DNA of 64,000 nt from NCBI RefSeq assembly GCF_910596095.1, contig NC_056546.1:6819425-6883424 (forward strand), written 5' to 3'. Under the pieces are notes generated by a model, which saw only the letters and a list, made by a program, of their open reading frames with translations, did no database searches and was not told where the DNA came from. The position numbers and the translations under genes were made by a program. Shown in pieces: positions 56,163-64,000 of the stretch; the first letter of the stretch is position 1; every line of letters starts with the position of its first letter. The DNA comes from Thunnus maccoyii (taxonomy: Eukaryota; Chordata; Actinopteri; Scombriformes; Scombridae).

Positions 56163-57534
56163 TAATATAATATCCATACATTTTCTCCTGGGAAGGGCAG
56201 TAGGTCCCAGCATGCTTTGGGCATGATATTTCCTGAACAGGTTGCCATCAAAGGACAACTTTGGACTGTGGAAGCAAACTGGACCTTTTGGATATGATCA
56301 TACAGTTTATTCTAAGTGGTGGTAGAGTAACAGCAATATCAACCTCCACTTTGCTTTTACATCTCGTGTTGTTGAGTTACCACATAAATCTGTTCTTCAT
56401 TTGAAAATCACGACTGTGGCTGTTGATGACTTTGGCCCGCTGCATTAACAACACATGAGGCACATGGTCATGAGTTTCTGTGTTGGATGGACAGAGAGAT
56501 GCCAGATCACATGCTTCACACAGGAAACAGAGCCGAGCACAAAGACAGAGCATATTATACATTATGTTTCTACTACCCACACACACACACGCTATATAGC
56601 ACGCTCTATCCTCAGACCGCAAAAAACACAAGAATTACATCGCTAAACAGTGTTGCAATTCTTTTCACATGATATTTCTTTATCTCCGAACACACACACA
56701 CACACACCAGGAAATGATGAGAGGTTCTGTGAACGCATTTCTACAGAGGACACAAGATATATTTGAATAAATGGAAGAGCAGGGAGATTCAACCAGCCCC
56801 TCACTTCCTAAACAACGCTGTGCTCCTGAGGAATGCCCACAACTCAGAGCTACAATGAACTAAAACTAGTTCTGTAACAAAGCAAATGAATGAGAGGACA
56901 ACCAGAGACAACATGAGCACATAAACAAGGCTGTTCTCTGCTGTTGCTATGACCAAAACATCTCCTTTTTTAAGTTTTGATGAAACCCATGGTATACTGA
57001 CAGGATCCAAGAATAACTGAACTGCCTGTGTGTGTGTGTACTGCTGCTGCTGCTCCTCCTCAGCAACAGCCAAAAATGCCCCCCCCCCCAAAAAAAATAT
57101 CCAAAAAATATCACCAATTCAGGAAAATCCCACTGTTCTTTGGCCAAACCGCAGTCTATTTACAACTACTACTACTATCTGCTCTGAGACAGATCATATC
57201 TGTTTAGTAAACCTATTGTGAGTTCAGTTTCAACTGACACTGGGATGAGCAGATATTGAATATGTTTTGTTTTGGAGTGTACAATATGTGCACAATTGGC
57301 ATTTCTACACAAATATCTACACATACACATTTTAAATTCCAGTGTAATATTATTTGTGATGATATGATCACACTCACGGCTATTTACTAGCTTAAAGTTG
57401 CGCTATTAAAGGTTTTGTGTGATGTAATGCATGTATGCTCAACATCCATTTGATCATTTTATGGGATTTTGCCTTATTGTGATAAATAGTATACCACTAT
57501 CATAAAAAATATTCCTTTTTATACAGTGATTTCA

Positions 57535-57810
57535 ACCATATTGACTAGACCTGCTTGTTGCATGATTGCATCTCTGACATCAGGGACTAACAAACCACCC
57601 AGCCAGCGAAAGAACTACTCAAAACATGTACGCTTCCACTTTACCGAGAAAAAGCCACTCAGGCCACACAGAGGCGCAGCCAAAGCAGTTCTGAAGAAAT
57701 CCTCAAATCAAGCCATCTGTAAATTTCAAACCGCTGAAATGAATCATAACAGTCACACTGGGACCAGAGAAAAGCCAGCAACAGCATCTATCTGCAAAAC
57801 TGCTTCGTAA
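57535..57810 (+). pseudogene. Possible relic of a C2H2 zinc-finger coding sequence
   Basis: The open frame contains KHVRFHFTEKKP and, 36 residues further, NHNSHTGTREKPATASICKT. The HTG-x-EKP pattern is the linker of Kruppel-type C2H2 fingers, and the histidine pairs are roughly in register. The cysteines of the first finger are lost and stops follow. If real, it is an old decayed fragment; chance similarity cannot be excluded. Confidence 0.25.
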
Positions 57811-58732
57811 TAAGGAAAACTACACAGGCCTCTTCGCTGTGGAAAGCAGTTTCATTACCCTGCTTCCCATCAGATTAGTCGTTGCATCGACGTGTGTTTA
57901 CTCTGCATTCCTCCATTCAAAGCAAGCCGTTCTCTATAAACTAAATGTTTACAGAACTAGCTCAGCCTTGGGAGTGTGTGTGTGTGTGTGTGAATGCATG
58001 CAGAGTGACTGCTTGCAGCCAAATGGCATTCAGTCAAACTGGTTGCGAACAAACACATGCACACACACAAATTCCTTTTTTTTTTCCTTCAGCTTTCTGA
58101 CTTTCTGACATTTAATGATGTGGATGAAAGTCCAGCTGAAGTCAACAGCATTTCTTTATGAGTGCATGTATGTGTGTGTGTGTGTGTGTTTGTGTACACA
58201 CCAGTGGTCCCTTCTCCCTACAAAGCTCTTCGAAAACAAAACCCAAATATGTCAAAACATTGCAGTCCATTCCCTCAGCTCTTTCTCTCCTCCCTCTCAC
58301 TGCTCAAAACACATGCTGGACTGCATGAGACCTGCTATTTCCCCCCACAGCAGACCAGTCTATGGAAACACAGGGAGTTTTAAAAGAAAAGAAAAAAAAC
58401 ACGTTTAATACAAGTCTCACATTGACCATCATTTGATGGTAGAAGAAAGAACAAACCTTGGCTTGTTGCCAAAACCTCTGGCAGAGCCTTGTACGAGTTT
58501 GCAAGACGTTTATAACCGACTAAAAGCTTCTTTAGACGGTGAAGTAAACAGTAAACAGCCATCACTGCTGGAATCATTCCCAGCTGCCTTCCCGGAGGAT
58601 GACAACTTCTTTTTTGCTTGTGTGAACCCGAACTCGGGTCTCACGGTTTCCGCTTCAATGAGGTTATTTTCCACACACGCACATAGACATAAAAGTTTGA
58701 CTAAACTTCGGATAAATGTCTGCTCAACCTAC

Positions 58733-58930
58733 CTCTGTCAGCGTGAAGTACTGTGCACGGCTAATAGTCTTCCATCGACCGTCGATATACTGTAGCTGGC
58801 GTTGAGCTCCTCTGTGCAGCCAATCCTGAAGTCTGCAGAGGTCTGGCAGGCAGGCAGGCAGGCCAGCTAAACTAGCCTCATCTAGAGCCGTGCAGACACC
58901 GGGTTGTGCTAACTCTCTCCTACTGAACAT
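58733..58930 (-). other. Candidate noncoding first exon of WIPF1
   Basis: On the minus strand the sequence ends ACTTCACGCTGACAGAG, followed by the donor GTAGGT at 58732. It is richer in GC than its surroundings and includes a GGCA tandem repeat (58848-58862). The WIPF1 coding exon begins at an acceptor and therefore needs an upstream noncoding exon. This is the best donor with exon-like composition in the upstream region, but 19 kb away. No TATA box is seen. The assignment is inference. Confidence 0.35.
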
Positions 58931-59087
58931 GCTCTAGAGAAACCTTCAGCAGGAGGAGGAGAGTTATCGTACTGACACCATAGAGCATTTAAAATGGCTA
59001 GATGCTACCACGAATAATACAAAACTCACTGAAAACTTTTTTTTTTTTTTTTTACATAGCATACAACTAAAGCGCTTATTTTGTTAA

Positions 59088-59606
59088 AGGATATGTTAAC
59101 AATGTTTCAAGTGTCTTAAAACAACAGTCAGGTGTCCATATGAACAGTTTCAAAGTTTTATCTGAAGTTTATATGAGGCTTCAGCAGTCTGAGTTAGTCA
59201 TTTCATGTGCATATCTGACACATTTACAGTATTTTTAGCATCAAATTCCCTCTTTGTGTTTCAGACAGTGTTTCCTTGTTGAGCTGCAGTGGAAGTATAG
59301 TAACAAAAAGAGGGACTTTGGCTCTAAAAAGACTGAAACATTGAAAGATATCTACTTGATTTAACTCATTTGGATGCTGAAACTTCATATTAGCCTCAGA
59401 TAAACTTTTAAATACATTTTTGCACAGAGGGAGGACTGTGGATTTTGTCCCACCTTAATTTACATTGTAAGTGCATTATGAAGGGATCTTCTAGTGGCCA
59501 GTATGAACAGGAGGAATGATTATGGAAAGAAAAACCTGTTTCAGTGTTCATTTGGGCTCCTGGCTGTTGTTTTAAGACAGACTTGAAAAATTGTGAACCT
59601 GTCCCT
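59088..59606. mobile_element. MITE-A copy (519 bp)
   Basis: Flanked by TTAA on both sides (59084-59087 and 59607-59610). The left end is AGGATATGTTAACAATG and the right end TTGTGAACCTGTCCC. About 130 bp of the left arm are missing compared with the copy at 8765 (the CATATGAACAG string runs straight into TTTCAAAGTTTTATCTGAAG). Confidence 0.85.
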
Positions 59607-59699
59607 TTAATGTACTGACACCAGAGGGCATCAAGTTGACTAAATTATATCATAAATAATACAAACATCTCTGAAAACTTTTTTTTTATCACACGGCAT

Positions 59700-59840
59700 A
59701 CAAATAACTAGACAGATAGATAGATTTAATGATTCACAAAGGGGAAGCTACAATAGTCACCACATGTCAACAAATATGACAAGAGCTAAAAACAGAACAA
59801 AGACAATCAAAGCCAGAATAAAACAGTCTGAAAGACAGCA
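59700..59840. repeat. LINE 3'-end-like sequence
   Basis: The string GATAGATAGATTTAATGATTCACAAAGGGGAA, followed by A-rich sequence, resembles the tail of fish non-LTR retrotransposons that end in short tandem repeats. No coding part is present. Confidence 0.4.
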
Positions 59841-62280
59841 ATGCACACATGGATAAGTAATGTGTTTGATGTTTGCTCCACAGAGCAAATAAAGAGTATA
59901 AAAGGTCTAAACAGCCAGCAGTCATAAATAATCATAAAGGACACATGACTCTAGCATGTCGTTCATCACCTAACACTAACAATAGCCTTTAGCTTGTCTG
60001 CTAGCTTATGTATGGCTAACTTTATAAATGTAAAAAATGGCTACATTTATCAAATTAGGGTTTCGTTGTTTAGAAAAGTCTACCTCGCAAACATTATATC
60101 TGATAACAAACACTTTAGATCATCTGCAATCTCATTTAACATGAAAACAGCTCCAGAAGATTGTGTTTTCTTGGCCTGACTAAACTGTTTAACCATAAAT
60201 CTAAATGTTCTTATATGCTGTTTAGAAACTGTCAGTTAGCCCACTGTCAGCCCACTGGCCTCCTGAAAATGGCTCAACTGGGGGCCCTGAGATAATTATC
60301 CATCTCCATGGCCCCTGTCCAGCCTTGAATCATGGCCGCCTCCGCTTTAGTTTTCTGCTCTTCTAAACTACAAATTATTGTCAGTATAATACACATAAAT
60401 ACACTGCAGCCTGCATTTTTGTGTTTGTCTGGCTACTTACATTTTAATAAGTAACCCTGCTGGCTTCCTGAGCTGCTTCTTGTGACTCAGTAGGCTTCTT
60501 TCTCTGATCCCTGTTGTTTTGGTTGACTAAACTCTGTGTATGCACAGCTCTGGCTTCGGGCTAATGCAGCTGTGCAGGCTGGGTCTCTTATCCGGGGTTT
60601 TCGCAGTGATGCAATGTTTCCAGATGTGAAACAAGAGGGAAAAAATTTGAATTAGTCTGGCTTAAGGAACAACAATTACTCCCCCAAACAAATATGCCTG
60701 TAATACTATTGTAAAGGCTTTACTATACAGAGAACTTGGAATAGGGTTAAAGAATGTCTTTCATGTCCAGAATCAACCACAAGTTTGTGGTTTTTGTGAC
60801 GAATGGCACCAAATATCTCACTCAGTGTCAGGATTGTTTACATGATCGTCTTTGTTTACTTCTGTTTTCCGACAGTATAGGTTGCACGGGAAATTGTTCA
60901 CTGTGATATTTTCATAGATTTTTAAAAATTGCATTAGGTTACATGCATTTAACAGCCATTTCTGTGCAAAGCAACTTATATAAGTGCATTTAATCCCCAA
61001 ACAAGAGCTAGATCTCAAACTATTTGTATCATGATAGTTTTATTTCTACAGTGTTCTCCCACAGTTAAGCTTCTGTCAGTCAACCATCTGTGTAAACATT
61101 TTTGATAGAGGAAGCATCATATATTATCATATCTGTGTAGCTTACATTGCTTTGAAACTACCTGCCATGTTGTTTGGTTATGAAAGATTTGTGGCAGCAT
61201 TAGTTTCCTTATTGAGGCGGGTGTGGGTGGACAGGCATGTTGGACGCATCTGAGCTGTGGTTTGTTCTGCCAGATATCCTCCTAAAATCTGAAGGACAGA
61301 AACTTCAAAAATATCTCCGCCTAAGTGAAGTGAACCTGTGTGGACAGCACAAGAGCACCTCCTGGTGGCTTTATATGGACGAGTTATATGGAATTTTACT
61401 GTGTGGATCGTTCATGACAGTCAATCTTGCTTTTGCATTTTCTTGTGCACTGATAAGTTGTTTTCATCACTTAATACATATAATGTTCTTAATCATAAAT
61501 GGCAACAGTAACCTGGATGGGGATGTTTGATTTTTCATGGTTCATCATTTGAATTTGGTGCCAAAATTCAGTATTGTACTAAAAAGAGCAGTTGGAAAAC
61601 CGTAAGTTAGTTTTCATTGCTATGACTTAATGTTTGTGGTTCAGGTGAGTAAGCTGAGAGTTGAAAGTCGTTACTATTGTTTTGTTCACTTCAATGTGCA
61701 TCCATTAGGGTGGGGTTGCAAAATACTAGAACACTAAAACAACAGTCAGTGACACAGCTAGTGTCAACACAATCTGAACATTATGGGATTTACTGCAGGT
61801 CAGAGTCTAGTGTTTCCCAGAGAAAATCAGTGACTTAAATCAGTGCCTTGTAAAATATTACTATTCAAATTATGTTATCACAATTATTTCAAATTATTTT
61901 GTTTACTAGGATCTGATAATCTGTTAATATTAATTTAAGTTCTCCAGAGAATAAAACATTTCTGAGTTCCCTTGAAAACAGCTCTGGTCTTATGTGTGTA
62001 TGTTTAAATACTAGACTTGCATATCAAATTTCAAATTCCCAGTTTGCTGTGTCCAACAGACAGCAGACAGGTGAAATGTCATTCATAAATTGGTACACTT
62101 TCATCCATCATTAAAAGATGCCCTCAGGAGACATAATATCAGGTATATGTTGGTTCATAGTGAAAACCCGCCAGTTATTTCATCATACATGCCAGCCAAG
62201 ACAAAAAAAATTTCAATGCCTGATGATATTTTTTTTATACCTGAAAAATAAAATAAATAAAAAAACAAAACACAAATATC
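59841..62280. other. Intergenic DNA upstream of WIPF1 and downstream of CIAO2B
   Basis: No gene is recognised in these 2.4 kb. Open frames at 59994-60179 and 61237-61530 have no domain. Sequence is AT-rich with a few GC-richer patches near 60240-60380. Confidence 0.45.
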
Positions 62281-62288
62281 TTCATCAT

Positions 62289-62294
62289 TTTATT
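62289..62294 (-). terminator. Possible CIAO2B polyadenylation signal
   Basis: TTTATT on the plus strand gives AATAAA on the minus strand about 500 bp beyond the CIAO2B stop codon. It is the first hexamer noticed downstream; usage is inferred. Confidence 0.35.
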
Positions 62295-62792
62295 TTCATT
62301 ACTGATCTGCAATCTTTTACTAAAATTTCAAAAGCATTAATATTATATACAGGTGACGATTGTTGCTGCAGATTTTCAGAAGACGTTGAGGGCAAATATT
62401 ATTCTAATAATGATTAAATCCATAAGTTACAATACAAATTACATAATATAAACCCTGAACTTTGTAACAGTGATGACCCTAAAATTCACAGGTAGAAGAA
62501 TAATTTCTCTGCTTTGTATAAACCGGTTTGCATGATGATTATTTTATGTTCTTTGAACTGGGATTCCCTACACTTCCCTACAAGAAACACTGGAACAGGA
62601 ACTCTGTATGATCCTGTTTTTTGCTGCATCAGTGTCTACCAGATGCAGCTATTCACATCTGGATCAGTGATAGTTGGTCAGACAGATACATCTGAGTTGT
62701 CAAAGAAAGAGCCAAAGCTGATTGGCTGTTCGGTGCATTCTGCTGCACAAATCAGAGACTGAAAGCAGAACGTGACAAAGCTGATTGGCTGC

Positions 62793-64000
62793 TCAGATGC
62801 TCCTGGAGGTCAGGCACTGGTTGACCACCTCTAGTAGCGAGGAGTTCTCCAGAGCTGCTGCCACTCTCTCTTTGTCTGCCAGCTGTTTGTTCACTGCACA
62901 CACACAACACAATAAAAAAAATGTCACATAACATGTAAATAAAACAAATTATTTAACAATGAGCTGTAACTATTATCACCTATGACACTGTAGCTAACAG
63001 CTGCTTATTGAACTGGATATGAACATGCAACCAAACAGGAAATATGTGCAGTAAATATTACACTATATGGAAAATATCATCATCTAATCACATCTGCTGT
63101 CTCTGTGTGATATTTCCTACCTGCTTCCTCTGAGGCGTGAGTCCCTGGAGTGATGTGGACGTCAATCTGAGTAGAAACACAGACTGCATTTAGACGAAGA
63201 CACGCAGAAATCCAACAATGTCCAACAAGTTGTTCTTATCAACTAACGATCGACCAAAGGAGACGAGGTGTTAAATGTGCATCCCCAGTGTCAACACACA
63301 TTCACATACTTTGAACCTGTCTGGCAGGGAGCGGAGCAGCTTGACTTTGATTGACAGACCGATGAGCGTCGCCATGCTGCAGTGAGGGATCGTGGGTGTG
63401 AACTCAATACCCACAGTGCTCTCTGCATCGTTCACCTGAGCAACACAGAAACAGAAATAAAGTTAATAAAAATTTTAATTACTGTTAAAACATAACAGTA
63501 ATATTATTAATGTAATAACTTGAAGGGAATTCAAAACAGAAAGACATTTATAGGTGGCCTGTAGTATTTAAGACCTGGAAAAACCTTTTCGTTACTACAT
63601 TCTTTCGTCCTTCAATAATTTTCATTCTTGAAACAACAAAAAAATCTGCCAATAATTCATTTTATTTGTTAGCAAAATAAACCAATTTGTCTCCAGAATT
63701 TTATTGAATTGGCAGTATTTTCTTTCAGGAAACATAACAGCAGTAAATTCAGGTTTATAGGGGACAGAAACATGGTGTAAAACAGTAAATTGAGGTTAAG
63801 TTTAATCCTGTTTTCATATTTTTAAAAAAAGAAAGAATATATTTAAATTAATTATCACGCTTTTTTTCCACTCATCCTGTAAACAATCTTAAGAATAACA
63901 TCAGGACACAAAATTACAAGGACGTACTTTGACTCGGATTTGCTCCACGACATTGAGTTCCTCCAGAGACAGGGGGTGTTCTGGGTCATTGATGGATCTG
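62793..64000 (-). CDS. CIAO2B: CIAO2B (FAM96B/MIP18), 3' part, runs off the window
   Basis: Coding exons in transcript order are 64000-63928 (incomplete at the 5' end), 63435-63310, 63166-63121 and 62893-62793, with TGA at 62793-62795. All are GT-AG and in frame. The product belongs to the MIP18/DUF59 family. With CIAO1 and MMS19 it forms the cytosolic Fe-S targeting complex, which hands [4Fe-4S] clusters to DNA polymerases, helicases and other apoproteins. Diagnostic parts are [40 protein letters not shown] with the conserved reactive cysteine, [15 protein letters not shown], and the C-terminus [19 protein letters not shown]. These match CIAO2B better than CIAO2A, which has a different DPEKPNTLEELEVV-type start of the domain. 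About the last 115 residues are visible; the N-terminus lies beyond 64000. Confidence 0.95.

Larger units (their letters stand above)
39416..58732. other. Probable WIPF1 first intron or upstream region, repeat-rich
   Basis: No protein-coding gene is firmly identified in these 19.3 kb. They hold a deleted Tc1 element (41120-41635), hAT-type MITEs (43033-43324, 55809-56162), a MITE-B fragment (48815-48960), a LINE-tail repeat with MITE-C inside (50395-51450), a dead hAT transposon (51920-54675) and several microsatellites (45447-45500, 45571-45599, 46638-46682). If the noncoding exon at about 58733-58930 belongs to WIPF1, this is its first intron. Possible alternative exons are described in the findings. 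Confidence 0.45.

Noticed and set aside
62118-62762. Two plus-strand frames (99 and 82 codons) downstream of CIAO2B
   Set aside because: AT-rich with no domain; they lie in the probable CIAO2B 3' UTR on the opposite strand.

Overview
The window is vertebrate nuclear DNA, almost certainly from a ray-finned (teleost) fish. It has multi-exon genes with GT-AG introns, a nuclear tRNA gene, long (CA)n/(GT)n microsatellites, and many short DNA-transposon derivatives (Tc1, hAT and TTAA-target MITE families) of the kind typical of teleosts. Nothing points to a prokaryotic, viral or plasmid origin. There is no CRISPR array, operon or IS element.

Layout, left to right. 1-6.4 kb: intergenic DNA with a local direct duplication and nested mobile elements. 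6.4-7.6 kb (+): a compact four-exon gene for a 62-residue secreted acidic peptide that I do not recognise. 7.9-9.4 kb: LINE-tail-like sequence, an internally deleted Tc1 element, a complete MITE and a strong CTCF-like motif. 9.9-19.5 kb (+): TMEM41A, five coding exons, 275 aa. 19.55-30.85 kb (-): GPR155/LYCHOS, 19 coding exons, 962 aa, tail-to-tail with TMEM41A. 31.4 kb (-): one tRNA-Ser(CGA). 33.15-39.4 kb (-): WIPF1, eight coding exons, 523 aa. Upstream lies a repeat-rich stretch to about 58.7 kb that may be its first intron. 59-62.3 kb: repeat-bearing intergenic DNA. 62.8-64.0 kb (-): the 3' part of CIAO2B (FAM96B/MIP18), whose 5' end is beyond the window.

The genes do not form one pathway. 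TMEM41A is a VTT/DedA-domain ER-Golgi membrane protein. GPR155 is the lysosomal cholesterol sensor that signals to mTORC1. WIPF1 chaperones WASP/N-WASP and binds actin. CIAO2B delivers Fe-S clusters as part of the CIA targeting complex. GPR155 and WIPF1 are neighbours on human chromosome 2q31, so that pair is an old vertebrate linkage. From memory, TMEM41A and CIAO2B lie on other human chromosomes (3q27 and 16q22), so their joining to the block looks lineage-specific.

Exon borders were placed by hand from splice consensus, reading frame and family similarity. The coding lengths of the small gene, TMEM41A, GPR155 and WIPF1 all come out divisible by three. UTR limits, MITE borders in decayed copies and noncoding first exons are approximate.
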